64,000 nucleotides of DNA from UBA10438 sp044238605 (GTDB lineage: Bacteria > Bacteroidota > Ignavibacteria > Kapaibacteriales > Kapaibacteriaceae), in the NCBI GenBank assembly GCA_044238605.1, contig JBIICY010000007.1, forward strand, positions 66,445 through 130,444, in the 5' to 3' direction. The stretch's first letter is position 1. Each line of letters opens with the position of its first letter. The translations under genes were made by a program, and so were the position numbers. Shown in pieces: positions 9,748 to 19,249 of this stretch. Below the pieces are notes generated by a model. The model worked only from the letters and a program-made list of their open reading frames with translations, was not told where the DNA came from and ran no database searches.

Positions 9748-9770
9748 GTACGTCAATTGTAGTGAGCAAC

Positions 9771-11288
9771 ATGGGATATCAGTTTCTATTACTCGCTATC
9801 TCCATCCTATGTACGGTTGGAATGCACGGACAATCCAATGTTATTCCATGGACTCCAAAGGATCGAACAGAGCTTACTGCCGTTACGATCAAGGTGCCAT
9901 CTAAGTTTTCGGCTATTGGGTTGAATCCAACGCAGCATGGTATACGGTTGCCCAAAGGGTGGTCGGCTTCTGTGTTCGCTGCTGGGCAAACGTTCAATAA
10001 ACCCCGTTTTATGGCATGGGGTCCAAATTCTACGTTGTTTGTTGCCAACATGAATGGCAACAACATCCTTGCAATGCCCGATAGAGATCAGGATGGTGTT
10101 GCAGATACGATCATAATAGCTGCCAAAGGATTTTCACTGGGACATGACGTTCGATTTTGGCGTGACACAATGTTCGTGTGTCAGGAAGCGGGTGTTGTGA
10201 AGCTGTGGAGATCAGACACGAATACTCTTGTATACGATAAGCGTGTGACGGTAGTAGACAAAGCATCGCAGCCGAATCAAACAGGTGGTGGGCATCGAAC
10301 GAGAACCCTTGTCATTGACACACTTGACATGAAACTCTATGTAAGTGTTGGTAGTAAGGGAAACGCTGATCGTGAATCCGACAGAGCCTGCATAGAGCAG
10401 TATAACTATGACGGTTCAGGACGGCGCATCTATGCAGATGGGGTCCGTAATGCAGTTGGGATGACGCTTCATCCTCGTACAGGGCGTTTATGGGCCAACA
10501 ACAACGGCAGCGACAATCAAGGCAACAACATTCCCCCAGAGTGGGTAGATATCGTGCGTGATAACGGTTTCTACGGTTACCCAGTTGGGTACCATGTTGG
10601 CAACTGGTTCCCATTCACTGGGGATTACCAAGATCTACGTCCTTACACAGCAAAGGACAGCGCCAACATGAACAGAATGGCCGCTCCAGCTGCTCTAGTA
10701 GATGCTCACTCTGCGCCAATGGCACTGGTGTTTACTGATCTTGGTGTAACGCCAGGCTATGACTATGGTGCCTTTATGGCCATGAGGGGTTCATGGAACC
10801 GCACACCACCAAGCGGAGCAAAGATCGTGTTCCTGCGCTTTGACAGCGATAAGGACACAATTGCCAATGCTGTCGAGGATTTCTGTACAGGGTTCATTAC
10901 TGATACCAACAATGCTGCCACCCGCTGGGCTAGGCCTGTTGGTCTAGCATTGGGTGCAGATGGAAGCGTATTTGTATCAATTGATGACGGCAAACAGTGC
11001 ATTCTAAAATTCACGCCTCCTGCAGTATCGGGAATTGGAAACGCTGCCGAGCAAGGGGCTGTTCTACGTCCAAACCCAGCCTCTGATGCGGTGTCACTTG
11101 CTTTAGCAGAAGGCGTGTACAAGATCAGTGTGACGAACGCTCAAGGAAGCACGCAATACCTGCATCACGTTGAACCAGGCGAACGCACACACCGTATCGA
11201 TCTTTACACGTGGCCAAGTGGCGTCTATAGTGTGTCCCTTCACACTTCGTCTGGAGTGCGGACGGCTCAGCTTGTAGTTAGCCGTTAA
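9771..11288 (+). CDS. Secreted sorbosone/glucose dehydrogenase-like beta-propeller protein with T9SS tail
   Basis: This 505-residue protein starts at the ATG giving a signal peptide (MGYQFLLLAISILCTVGMHG). An upstream in-frame TTG at 9708 lies within the preceding terminator and is rejected. The body matches the PQQ-dependent sugar dehydrogenase/L-sorbosone dehydrogenase fold: PRFMAWGPNSTLFVANMNGN, DTLDMKLYVSVGSKGNAD, YADGVRNAVGMTLHPRTG and RPVGLALGADGSVFVSIDDG. Family members oxidise aldoses or sorbosone, though many homologues in this phylum are uncharacterised. The last 80 residues (LRPNPASDAVSLALAEG, then TWPSGVYSVSL) form a T9SS sorting domain, so it is likely surface-attached or released. 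Its 3' end overlaps the convergent waaA by 11 nt. Confidence 0.85.
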   Translation: MGYQFLLLAISILCTVGMHGQSNVIPWTPKDRTELTAVTIKVPSKFSAIGLNPTQHGIRLPKGWSASVFAAGQTFNKPRFMAWGPNSTLFVANMNGNNILAMPDRDQDGVADTIIIAAKGFSLGHDVRFWRDTMFVCQEAGVVKLWRSDTNTLVYDKRVTVVDKASQPNQTGGGHRTRTLVIDTLDMKLYVSVGSKGNADRESDRACIEQYNYDGSGRRIYADGVRNAVGMTLHPRTGRLWANNNGSDNQGNNIPPEWVDIVRDNGFYGYPVGYHVGNWFPFTGDYQDLRPYTAKDSANMNRMAAPAALVDAHSAPMALVFTDLGVTPGYDYGAFMAMRGSWNRTPPSGAKIVFLRFDSDKDTIANAVEDFCTGFITDTNNAATRWARPVGLALGADGSVFVSIDDGKQCILKFTPPAVSGIGNAAEQGAVLRPNPASDAVSLALAEGVYKISVTNAQGSTQYLHHVEPGERTHRIDLYTWPSGVYSVSLHTSSGVRTAQLVVSR

Positions 11289-12498
11289 GGAACGATTTGA
11301 CGATTTCTGCATAAGCGGCCGAAGACCCGGCTCGCCGTTGAATGTATTCATCGGCTGCTTCACGCCTGAGCAAACGCTGTTGGCTGTCGAGTACTGTTTG
11401 CATGATCCACTGGATGGCCTCATCTGTCTGCGAAACAACGCGCAGCAGACCTGCTTCCCGGAGCTCTTGCGCGTCTCGAGAACGCTCAATGTGCGGTCCG
11501 CATGCAACAGGAATACCATATGCGGCTGGCTCGGTTGTAGAGTGTACCCCAGCACCGAATCCGCCCCCTACAAAGGCAGCATCAGCAATTCTGTAAAGCG
11601 ACAGCAGCTTGCCAACAGAATCAACGAGAATATGCTCGTCATTGTTAGGAATGCCCTTAGATAGACGTACGCAGGCAATTCGATCTTCAATGCGTCGAAG
11701 AGCAGGCTCGTTGGGTTCGTGCGGAACAATCACCAACCGCAGTTGTTTGTCTCCGATCTTGTCAATCGATGAGAGTATCACATCCTCATCATCCTGCCAC
11801 GAACTGCCAACCACAAGTGTAATGCAGGATGTCCTGCGAAGGGGCTCAATAGAGGAGTCGCTAATGTTCATCTTCTCCAGCACACGGTCAATTCGTGTAT
11901 CTGGCAAATGCACTACTTCCTTGCCTGTCAGGTTGCGAAGCCTCTCAGCATCGCGAGCAGTAACGGCGGTAATCGATGTGAGCATCGAATAGAATTCTCG
12001 GACCCATGAGTGGAGCAGGGGGCTGTCTGCCACGGAAGGATAGGTTGCATTCACGAGCACGATTGGGCATGTGGTGCTGGCATGCTTCACAAAATTCGGC
12101 CACACATCATACCGGTTGATCACCACGATGTCCGGCTGTGTGCGGCCAAGAAACCTCAGCACATTTCGCCGTGTATCTACGGGAGCGTAAAATGTTTCGT
12201 CGACAACTGGCTGACGCACGGCATGCTGATAGCCAGAAGGGGAGCTGCATGAGACCATGATGCAGGACGAGGGCAGATCGCGCTTTAGCATCGATATCAG
12301 CGGTAAGATCTGTTCGAGCTCACCCATGGATGAGGCATGCAGAAGAATGCGTGGCGAGCCATCGTTTATGGCCTTCGAGGAGTTTGATAGACGTTCGCCC
12401 CTGCGACGCACCCGCAGCTTTGCCGATACAGCCTGCCCCATAAATAACCCCACCTGGAGCATTGGTAGGACGAGTGTGTTATACAGGAGGCTGACCAC
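11278..12498 (-). CDS. waaA: 3-deoxy-D-manno-octulosonic acid (Kdo) transferase
   Basis: WaaA (KdtA) adds Kdo from CMP-Kdo to lipid A precursor on the inner face of the inner membrane, so the organism makes lipopolysaccharide. The 406-residue length is normal. The N-terminal membrane anchor (LLYNTLVLPMLQVGLFM) precedes ILLHASSMGELEQ, with catalytic Glu60. The C-terminal GT-B half contains AAFVGGGFGAGVHSTTEPAAYG, here split as the nucleotide-sugar binding loop. It lies 11 nt downstream of a crotonase gene on the same strand and probably shares its transcript. Confidence 0.94.
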   Translation of the reverse strand: MVSLLYNTLVLPMLQVGLFMGQAVSAKLRVRRRGERLSNSSKAINDGSPRILLHASSMGELEQILPLISMLKRDLPSSCIMVSCSSPSGYQHAVRQPVVDETFYAPVDTRRNVLRFLGRTQPDIVVINRYDVWPNFVKHASTTCPIVLVNATYPSVADSPLLHSWVREFYSMLTSITAVTARDAERLRNLTGKEVVHLPDTRIDRVLEKMNISDSSIEPLRRTSCITLVVGSSWQDDEDVILSSIDKIGDKQLRLVIVPHEPNEPALRRIEDRIACVRLSKGIPNNDEHILVDSVGKLLSLYRIADAAFVGGGFGAGVHSTTEPAAYGIPVACGPHIERSRDAQELREAGLLRVVSQTDEAIQWIMQTVLDSQQRLLRREAADEYIQRRAGSSAAYAEIVKSFLNG

Positions 12499-12509
12499 TT
12501 GGGACGGAC

Positions 12510-13292
12510 TTATCTGCCTGTAAACGAGGCTGGACGCTTTTCGAGGAATGCGCGTGTGCCTTCTGCAAAATCAGAGGTGCCACATGTACGACCAAACACC
12601 GAAGCCTCTGCGTGTAGTCCCTCGAGCAGCGACGTATCGCCGGCAATCTGGGTTGCTTCAAGGCATGCTCGGAGAGCCAATGGGGCTTTTCCAGCAAGTG
12701 CGGTTGCAAACTGCATCGTGGCTTCAAGAAGCTCTGCCTGTGGATATACGCGATTTACAAGCCCGAGTCTGTGCGCCTCTGCGGCATCGATCATTTCTCC
12801 AGAGAGGATAAGCTCGGTTGCCTTTGCCATACCTACGAGCCGCGGCAGACGCTGGGTGCCACCGTAGCCCGGAATGATGCCTAGATTGATTTCCGGCTGA
12901 CCAAACCGTGCGTTGTCGGATGCAAAGCGCATGTGGCATGCCATTGCCAGTTCACAGCCGCCTCCGAGTGCAAAACCGTTAACGGCCGCAACAACAGGGA
13001 TGCCCAAGCGCTCGATAAGCGAAAACACTCGCTGACCACGCTCGGCAAAAATCTTGCCAGAGTGCGCACCCTGCGATGAAAGCTCTGCAATATCGGCACC
13101 TGCTGCGAAGGCCTTGGGTCCGCTGCCTGTTATCACAACAGCACGGACGTCTTCGTTGGCCTGGAGCATGCGAAATGTTGCTTCTAAGGCCTCGAGAAGT
13201 TCTGCGTTGAGAGCATTGAGCTTGTCAGGCCTGTTCAAGGTTACCACTGCAACACCAGCAGTGATCTCGGTGTGGAGGACGTTGTTTTGCAT
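12510..13292 (-). CDS. Enoyl-CoA hydratase (crotonase family)
   Basis: This 260-residue crotonase hydrates trans-2-enoyl-CoA in fatty-acid or amino-acid degradation. Both general acid-base glutamates are present, in GQPEINLGIIPG and KATELILSGE, and the oxyanion-hole segments are AFAAGADIAEL and GFALGGGCELAMA. The ATG is separated by only 4 nt from a TAGTTTCG box, suggesting a leaderless transcript. It is followed by waaA after 11 nt. Two more crotonases lie 6 kb away, so acyl-CoA metabolism is well represented here. Confidence 0.93.
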   Translation of the reverse strand: MQNNVLHTEITAGVAVVTLNRPDKLNALNAELLEALEATFRMLQANEDVRAVVITGSGPKAFAAGADIAELSSQGAHSGKIFAERGQRVFSLIERLGIPVVAAVNGFALGGGCELAMACHMRFASDNARFGQPEINLGIIPGYGGTQRLPRLVGMAKATELILSGEMIDAAEAHRLGLVNRVYPQAELLEATMQFATALAGKAPLALRACLEATQIAGDTSLLEGLHAEASVFGRTCGTSDFAEGTRAFLEKRPASFTGR

Positions 13293-13296
13293 GACG

Positions 13297-13327
13297 CGAA
13301 ACTACAACGATGACAGGTGCAACAAAA
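13297..13327 (-). promoter_or_regulatory. Bacteroidota-type promoter abutting the crotonase start
   Basis: On the minus strand TTTTG (13327-13323) is followed after 18 nt by TAGTTTCG (13304-13297), one mismatch from TAnnTTTG. Four bases then precede the ATG at 13292, so the transcript would start at or next to the start codon. Confidence 0.5.
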
Positions 13328-13406
13328 CCATTTGAGCGCCGTGGAAAGGTTCGTGTGAATAACTCCGGTTTCCCACGTGGCGACTTGGTACTAACTTCTG
13401 CGCTGT

Positions 13407-14894
13407 ATGACGACGTGCCTCCATAAGTCCTGCCCGATGCTCCGTCCCTTCATGTGTGCACTGCTCATAAGCTGCATGCTACTGGGCGTACAGAATGCAT
13501 CAGCAGCGGTTCGGCAGCGAAAGAAACCAGCTTCCAAGCAGACGTCAGCCCCATCAAAGAGCTCTAGAACACGTAAAACTTCTAAAAAGACCGCTAAGAG
13601 ACAGCCGAAACCTTCAGTCGCGCGTGGAAGGGGGCTAGTTGTAACGGATATCACAGAGCTACGTAACATCCGCCTCGACTCCGGCATTGTCTATCATCAG
13701 TACCGAACCAACGGTGCAAAACCGATCATCGCCCACGTAATCGAATGCGACCGGACTGTTGCAGGCAATGCAGTCCGGGTGGTGAAAGGTGAAGACCATG
13801 CTATCGGTCTGGAGCGCATTAAGGAAATGTCACAGAGGTTTGATTCCAGGTCCAACCACGTGCTCTATGGCATGATCAACGGAAACTTCTGGAAGGCGGT
13901 TTCTAATCTGATGATCGGCCCGTGCGTGATTGATGGTGAGGTCATTCAGATGTCGCGATACAAGAGGTGGTCCAGCGCAATGTTCGACATACGGAACAAT
14001 ATGTATATCGACACCTTTGAGCTATCAGGTATGGTTTCGATCGGTCAGAAGCGATTTCCAATCGAAAGTGTTAATGACCGCCGTGGCACTGGCGTTGTTG
14101 TCTACAATATGTTCGGTGGAAACGTTGTGCCGTTTCTTAGTCAGAAACAGATTGAAAAGGCATTTACCGAGGCTGTGCGAGATTCGTCGGCAGACGTGGA
14201 CGATTCTACCGAAGTTGAGCTTACCGATGACATGCTCAAAGCAGAGATTGCCGCACAGCAGCGCGAACGGGACATCGAATACCCGATGTTGAAGGTTCGT
14301 GTACGTTACCTCAGAACCCCATCGGTAAACACAACCATCGCATGCGAGGTGCTCAGCGTTGATACAGGGTCAGTGAGCATGCCACTACGAGGTGCCATCA
14401 TCTCATTGCCCAAGTCTCTTCTCGGTACCAGCTGGCCACGAGTCCGCGATACGATCCGACTCCGGTATGAATCCAACATCATGCAACAGGTCAAGTTCAT
14501 GAATGCTGTGAGTGGCACGCCAAGGCTGGTTCGTAATGGCATTGCCCAGAACGAGTCTCAGATGGAGGGTAGCACCGCCCGACGGTTTGTACAGCACACA
14601 CTTGCCAGGACAGCAATTGGCATTAGTGCCGATAATAAAAAAGTTTACCTAGTGGCTGTGCCCCCGGACAGGCCTGAAAACGGCACACAGGGGGCTACTC
14701 TGCAGCAGATGTCGGAGCTCATGTCTCTGGTTGGGTGCCACAACGCACTCAATCTCGACGGTGGTGGATCAGCAGGGATGACAGTGCAGAATGACCACGT
14801 GTTCTACGAGGGGCTAGACCCTTCTACCAGACGTATCGGCCTTGGTATTGGGATCGTGAAGCTGGCGAAGATTTTGAGGACGACGGGGTATTAG
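13407..14894 (+). CDS. Phosphodiester glycosidase (NAGPA domain) family protein, secreted
   Basis: This protein of 495 residues has the NAGPA core: RTAIGISADNKKVYLVAV followed by LVGCHNALNLDGGGSAGM, the family signature near the C-terminus. The founder enzyme removes GlcNAc from phosphodiester-linked mannose-6-phosphate; bacterial relatives act on envelope or polymer glycosides and their substrates are mostly unknown. An N-terminal hydrophobic stretch (MLRPFMCALLISCMLLG, ending NASA) is a signal peptide; the ATG at 13437 would give a more compact signal than 13407. A lysine/serine-rich linker (residues about 35-70) follows. The stop codon TAG is the first unit boundary of a tandem heptamer array. 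Confidence 0.82.
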   Translation: MTTCLHKSCPMLRPFMCALLISCMLLGVQNASAAVRQRKKPASKQTSAPSKSSRTRKTSKKTAKRQPKPSVARGRGLVVTDITELRNIRLDSGIVYHQYRTNGAKPIIAHVIECDRTVAGNAVRVVKGEDHAIGLERIKEMSQRFDSRSNHVLYGMINGNFWKAVSNLMIGPCVIDGEVIQMSRYKRWSSAMFDIRNNMYIDTFELSGMVSIGQKRFPIESVNDRRGTGVVVYNMFGGNVVPFLSQKQIEKAFTEAVRDSSADVDDSTEVELTDDMLKAEIAAQQRERDIEYPMLKVRVRYLRTPSVNTTIACEVLSVDTGSVSMPLRGAIISLPKSLLGTSWPRVRDTIRLRYESNIMQQVKFMNAVSGTPRLVRNGIAQNESQMEGSTARRFVQHTLARTAIGISADNKKVYLVAVPPDRPENGTQGATLQQMSELMSLVGCHNALNLDGGGSAGMTVQNDHVFYEGLDPSTRRIGLGIGIVKLAKILRTTGY

Positions 14895-14956
14895 GGACGA
14901 GGGACTAGGGACTGGGTACTAGGGACTGGGGACTAGGGACTGGGTACTGGGTACAG
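14894..14956. repeat. Tandem heptamer array, GGGACTA type
   Basis: Nine contiguous 7-bp units run GGGACGA, GGGACTA, GGGACTG, GGTACTA, GGGACTG, GGGACTA, GGGACTG, GGTACTG, GGTACAG, followed by degenerate GTAC-rich sequence to about 14975. The stop codon of the upstream glycosidase gene ends on the first base of the array, and the convergent gene stop at 14961 lies in the degenerate tail. Confidence 0.95.
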
Positions 14957-14960
14957 GTAC

Positions 14961-16190
14961 TCAAGGGTACAAGAGGTACTTTTTGCGTAGCTCTATAAAT
15001 CCGGCTAGGCCTTCTGTAGAGTACTCCATGAGTTGGGCCTTGTTCGTGTGCGCCTTCAGCTCGGATAGTATCAACGATAAACCTGTAGCCTTGACGAACA
15101 TTTTGCCGTGCGACGTTGATGCTAACGTATCTGGGAACGCACCTGGGTTGATGCCTCGTGCGTACCATAATGCGTGCATTGCTGCCGTGTATGGCCTCCA
15201 CGTGCGTGTTGGCTGCAGATAGTACCCATTGCATGATTCACCGGCATATTTGCCCTGTTGCGGTGCGAACATGCAAACGGCCATGGAGACGCCTGCTGAT
15301 TGCATATCGCGAATAAACGCAGAGTCTGGAGTAAGATCAGGCATGCCGATGTACTGAAAGGGGCTTGTTGTTCCCATGCCAATGCTGCATGCGCCGAGCT
15401 CGCCGATCAGGCCTGTAAGTGCATAGCCCCGTATCGCAGCAATACTTGGAATGTTTGGACTTGTTGGAAACCAGGGCCGCGCTAGGTCTTCCCAGGTCAT
15501 GGTGCGCGTTAATCGTTTGCAGCGCACAACCGTTAACTCGCACCGTCGTGGTGATACGTTGTTCTTGAGTGAGAGCCAGCCAAGATCATTTGCCATCGTG
15601 GCAAGTTCGCCAAGCGTCATGCCGTGGATGTAAGGCACAGGTAAACGCCCAATAAAGGACATCACATCTCTGCTTGGAAGATTGCCATCAACAACAACGC
15701 CACCGAGTGGATTCGCACGGTCGAGAATCATACACGGCACGTTGAACTCGGCGCACGCATCCATCACCTCGATCATCGTGGACATGTATGTGTACGACCG
15801 TACCCCGATGTCCTGCATGTCCACCACTACAACATCGGCATCCGCGAGCAGATCTCTCGTTGGCCTTCTCAGAGCCCCGTACAAGCTCTTGGCCGGAATG
15901 CTGTGGACTGTATCATCAAGCACGTGCTTGCCTGCAATAACAACACCGTGAAATCCATGCTCTGGGGTGAGTAGTCGCAGCAGTTCTACATCTCTGGCGT
16001 TGACAAACTCTTCAAGTGTGGTTTTTCCGCGGTAGCTTCTAGCTGCTGCATGACTCACAAGCACAACGCGCTTTCCCTGAAGCAGCGCAAACTTGGTATC
16101 GATCAGATTATCGATACCAAACTTTACTTGTGCAGATGTGACCACAACGGCGCAGAAAGCAAGTACCACCGTGGTTGCGTAGTTCATCAT
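14961..16190 (-). CDS. namZ: Exo-beta-N-acetylmuramidase NamZ (DUF1343)
   Basis: NamZ releases terminal MurNAc from peptidoglycan fragments. The 409-residue protein has a signal peptide (residues 1-20, ending VVTSA) and the DUF1343 signatures: GIDNLIDTKFALLQGKRV, LLTPEHGFHGV, IPAKSLYG, VVVDMQDIGVRSYTYMSTM and MILDRANPLGG. It is the last gene of a minus-strand operon and overlaps xerD by 4 nt. A NagZ-like GH3 protein encoded 20 kb away could act on the matching GlcNAc ends. The last codons and stop are built from the degenerate end of the adjoining repeat array. Confidence 0.9.
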   Translation of the reverse strand: MMNYATTVVLAFCAVVVTSAQVKFGIDNLIDTKFALLQGKRVVLVSHAAARSYRGKTTLEEFVNARDVELLRLLTPEHGFHGVVIAGKHVLDDTVHSIPAKSLYGALRRPTRDLLADADVVVVDMQDIGVRSYTYMSTMIEVMDACAEFNVPCMILDRANPLGGVVVDGNLPSRDVMSFIGRLPVPYIHGMTLGELATMANDLGWLSLKNNVSPRRCELTVVRCKRLTRTMTWEDLARPWFPTSPNIPSIAAIRGYALTGLIGELGACSIGMGTTSPFQYIGMPDLTPDSAFIRDMQSAGVSMAVCMFAPQQGKYAGESCNGYYLQPTRTWRPYTAAMHALWYARGINPGAFPDTLASTSHGKMFVKATGLSLILSELKAHTNKAQLMEYSTEGLAGFIELRKKYLLYP

Positions 16191-17104
16191 GACTGCTGTG
16201 CCCGGGGATGAAACAACGTGTGGACTTCCTTGACGTATTCGCGATCGATGTGCGTGTAGATTTGGGTTGTTGCGATATCGGCGTGACCTAGCATTTCTTG
16301 GACAGCACGCAGATCAGCGCCGCCCTCGAGTAAATGCGTTGCAAAGGAATGACGGAACATGTGCGGATGAACGTGTTTGTCTATGCCAACGCGTTGGCAC
16401 CCATCCTGAATAAACTTCCAAACAGACATTCTGGAGAGCCCCTTTCCTCGCACATTGAGAAAGAGGATGTCGTCGGTTTCTGAACTTCTGATGAACGATC
16501 CGCGAGCGTTGTTCTGATAACGTGCTATCCATTCCAATGCTGAAGCACCGATAGGTACCAGGCGTTCTTTTGAACCCTTGCCGAAGACGCGAATGATTTC
16601 CATGTCGGCTAGGATGTCGCGTTGACGGAGAGTAATCACCTCGCTAACACGCAGACCACAGGCATACATCGTTTCGAAGAGCGCACGGTTGCGCATCATG
16701 CCGGCTGAGGAGTCATCAAACGCTCGTAAAAACTGATCCATTTCGACTGCCGTAAGACAGTCGGGTAGGTGCCGAGCAGCGCGTGGGAGCTCGATTGCTT
16801 CCGTTACATCACGGTCTACTCTACCGTTGCCAACAAGGAACCGGTGGAGGTGTCGGATGGATGCCAGGTAGCGTGCTCTGCTGCTTGGCGCAAGCCCTGC
16901 GAGCGTGAGCGACTCGAAATACTGCCGGACGTCTGGCAGGGTGGCTTCGGCAAATGACGCACGACCGCTATGCTGCAAAAACTGTGCGTATTGTGAGGTG
17001 TCGCGCTCATATGCGCTAATCGTGGCCTGAGACAGGCCGCGTTCCAGGCGCACATACTGCAGAAACTGCGAAAGATCTCGCTTGAGCGTGAGCGGCAAAT
17101 CCAT
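16187..17104 (-). CDS. xerD: Site-specific tyrosine recombinase XerD
   Basis: Xer recombinases resolve chromosome dimers at dif with FtsK. The 305-residue length is typical. Catalytic residues are all visible: Arg152 (GLRVSEV), Lys176 (GKGSKER), His248 and Arg251 (HMFRHSFATHLLEGG), His274 (LGHADIATTQ) and nucleophile Tyr283 (IYTH). The C-terminus with HPRA is characteristic of XerD rather than of phage integrases, and no attachment site or mobile-element gene adjoins it. It overlaps pgpH by 1 nt upstream and namZ by 4 nt downstream. Confidence 0.93.
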   Translation of the reverse strand: MDLPLTLKRDLSQFLQYVRLERGLSQATISAYERDTSQYAQFLQHSGRASFAEATLPDVRQYFESLTLAGLAPSSRARYLASIRHLHRFLVGNGRVDRDVTEAIELPRAARHLPDCLTAVEMDQFLRAFDDSSAGMMRNRALFETMYACGLRVSEVITLRQRDILADMEIIRVFGKGSKERLVPIGASALEWIARYQNNARGSFIRSSETDDILFLNVRGKGLSRMSVWKFIQDGCQRVGIDKHVHPHMFRHSFATHLLEGGADLRAVQEMLGHADIATTQIYTHIDREYVKEVHTLFHPRAQQS

Positions 17105-19239
17105 TACGTAGAACTTGAAGCTGCGTCTTCTTTAACATCCATGTAGCGAACACGCTGATGTGATGAGCCGAGTAGCGTTTTAACGAACGACTCTTTGATC
17201 ACATCAATGTCGTGCATAGTAAGGGGCGCCTCGCTAAGCTGACCATCTTTGAGCCGGTCGATAACGATTTGGTCTACAGCATCTTCGATCTCACTCCGCT
17301 CGCGCGTATTCACTAAGCGCGAGAGTGCCTCTACAGCATCGGCTAGCATTACAATAGCCGTTTCCTTTGAGTCTGGCTTTGGGCCAGGATATCGAAAGTC
17401 CTGCTGGTCTATCGCGATGCCTTCTACGCTGGCCTCTTCGAGCGCCTTTGCATAGAAATGCTTGATCATCATTGTTCCGTGATGCATTGGAATAAACTTC
17501 CAAATGCGGTCGGGCAGCCTGTTGTCCTTTGCAAGAGTAATGCCCCCTTGCACATGCTGACGTATAATGTTGGCGCTCTTCTTTGGCGTTAGGCGATCGT
17601 GTTTGTTATCGATGTCGATCTGATTCTCAATGAAGTACTCAGACTTCTCGATCTTGCCAATGTCGTGATACAGCGCCCCAACACGAGCAAGCAGGGGATT
17701 TGCACCAATAGCTGCGGCTGCTGTTTCGCTCAGGTGCACAACAGACATTGTGTGCTGATATGTACCAGGTGCACGTTCGTTGAGTTGATGGATAAGTGGA
17801 TGATTAATGTCATCGAAATCCTCAAGCCGAAGGTCTGTCGCAAGATTCATTGTGCGTTCCATCACAACGATAACGGCCAGGGCAAAGAGTGGCGATAAGA
17901 TTGCATTAACGCCAGCAGCACCAAGTTTCAACAGCAATGGCAGCAGCGCAGTTGCACGCTCAAGTTCGAGAGAAACGGTAACGATCACAAGTCCTGCTGC
18001 GATAGCAAGGATCGAGGTAAACACCTGTGTACGACTGCGAAGATTGGTTGCAGAATATGCCGCCATCGCACCACCTGCAATCAAGACAACGGCGATGATG
18101 TGGTCGTTGCCACGAGCAGCAGCAACAGAGAGGGAGCAGGCCAGGGTAACAACGATAGCTGTACGCACATCGTAGAGGATCGATACAAGCATGGCCATTC
18201 CAGGCACGATGATCGTGTATTCAAGGGGCAGATCAGACGGCAGAATAATGGAGAGCCATCCTAAGCCGGCAGAGACTACCGGCATTGCAAGAAGCGTTGC
18301 GAGCTGACCGTTCCTCATGTAGGATGTGCGCCGCACGAAGTACAGGTAGAGCACGAGCATCGAGATCAACACAATGCCGTGTCCAAGAGAACCAAGTGCT
18401 GAGAGCACGGAGAAGCGCTCGGTTGATCGTGCCAGTTCGGAAAATCGATAGGCCGACAAACGCACGAGGATCTTGTCGTCGATGCGGTCGCCTTTCCGCA
18501 CGATTACATCGCCTTGATGAATAATCTCTGACGTAGTGGCAACACCTTGTTCGGCTCGAGCGCGCTCTGCTTCCCACGATGCGCGGTCCAGCGCTACGGT
18601 TGGAATTACACTGCGAGTAATCGACCCTATAATGATCTTCTTGACTGGCGCAGAAATGTCGCTGAGGCGTTCTTCCACCTGACGCATTGCATTCAATGAA
18701 TCTGGAGCAGAAATAACCGACGTGGTGATCTCTTCGCCGGAATTCATGCGCTCGATGTAGAGTGTGCTCTTGAGACTATCAAAGACGTTGGATCGAAATC
18801 CACCAGTATAGAGGCTCTGCAGCTCCTGCATTCCGCGTGATCGCACCGTTGTCTGCAAAGAATCAGGAAGGGCTTTGACCGATGCAAGGAACTGAGCCGC
18901 GCTGCGCTGATAAGCGTCTGCGTTTCGTTTGAAGTACGGTGGTACTTCTGCTCTAGCACGAACCTGCTCAGCTCTGAGGGAATCGGTGCTCTTGAGAACT
19001 GGAAAAGGATACTCCGCAATGATCGGTTCTTCCGTCCATGTTGTTCCCAGACGCGATCTGTCGAAGGCATCATGCTGGGCTTCGCCCAATCCCCCAGGGA
19101 GGAAGAACACAAGCATCAGCGTTGATGCTATGATCAGCGCGATCCGCAGAGTTCTCGATGTGGTTAGCCCCTTGCCATGCTCCTGCTGCCGGTCTTCATC
19201 CTGGAGCTGCTCAAAGAGCGTTGGACGGTTGCGTGCCAT
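17104..19239 (-). CDS. 7TM-HD domain protein, PgpH-like cyclic-di-AMP phosphodiesterase
   Basis: The 711-residue membrane protein has one transmembrane helix at about 32-50, an extracytoplasmic 7TMR-HDED domain to about 280, seven hydrophobic helices between about 285 and 462, and a cytoplasmic HD domain from about 480. Metal ligands include His496 (TYQHTMSV) and His525-Asp526 (YHDIGKIEKS). In Firmicutes this architecture is PgpH, which degrades c-di-AMP; Bacteroidota/Chlorobi homologues share the layout, so the activity is inferred from family. The gene lies between a crotonase (10 nt upstream) and xerD (1-nt overlap). Confidence 0.9.
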   Translation of the reverse strand: MARNRPTLFEQLQDEDRQQEHGKGLTTSRTLRIALIIASTLMLVFFLPGGLGEAQHDAFDRSRLGTTWTEEPIIAEYPFPVLKSTDSLRAEQVRARAEVPPYFKRNADAYQRSAAQFLASVKALPDSLQTTVRSRGMQELQSLYTGGFRSNVFDSLKSTLYIERMNSGEEITTSVISAPDSLNAMRQVEERLSDISAPVKKIIIGSITRSVIPTVALDRASWEAERARAEQGVATTSEIIHQGDVIVRKGDRIDDKILVRLSAYRFSELARSTERFSVLSALGSLGHGIVLISMLVLYLYFVRRTSYMRNGQLATLLAMPVVSAGLGWLSIILPSDLPLEYTIIVPGMAMLVSILYDVRTAIVVTLACSLSVAAARGNDHIIAVVLIAGGAMAAYSATNLRSRTQVFTSILAIAAGLVIVTVSLELERATALLPLLLKLGAAGVNAILSPLFALAVIVVMERTMNLATDLRLEDFDDINHPLIHQLNERAPGTYQHTMSVVHLSETAAAAIGANPLLARVGALYHDIGKIEKSEYFIENQIDIDNKHDRLTPKKSANIIRQHVQGGITLAKDNRLPDRIWKFIPMHHGTMMIKHFYAKALEEASVEGIAIDQQDFRYPGPKPDSKETAIVMLADAVEALSRLVNTRERSEIEDAVDQIVIDRLKDGQLSEAPLTMHDIDVIKESFVKTLLGSSHQRVRYMDVKEDAASSST

Positions 19240-19249
19240 TAGTTGCGAA

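Noticed and set aside
9708..9770. Upstream TTG start for the sorbosone-dehydrogenase-like protein
   Set aside because: It would translate the terminator hairpin and hide the signal peptide.
16187..17104. Tyrosine recombinase as integrase of a mobile element
   Set aside because: Full XerD signature, operon context with pgpH and namZ, no attachment repeats or phage genes.
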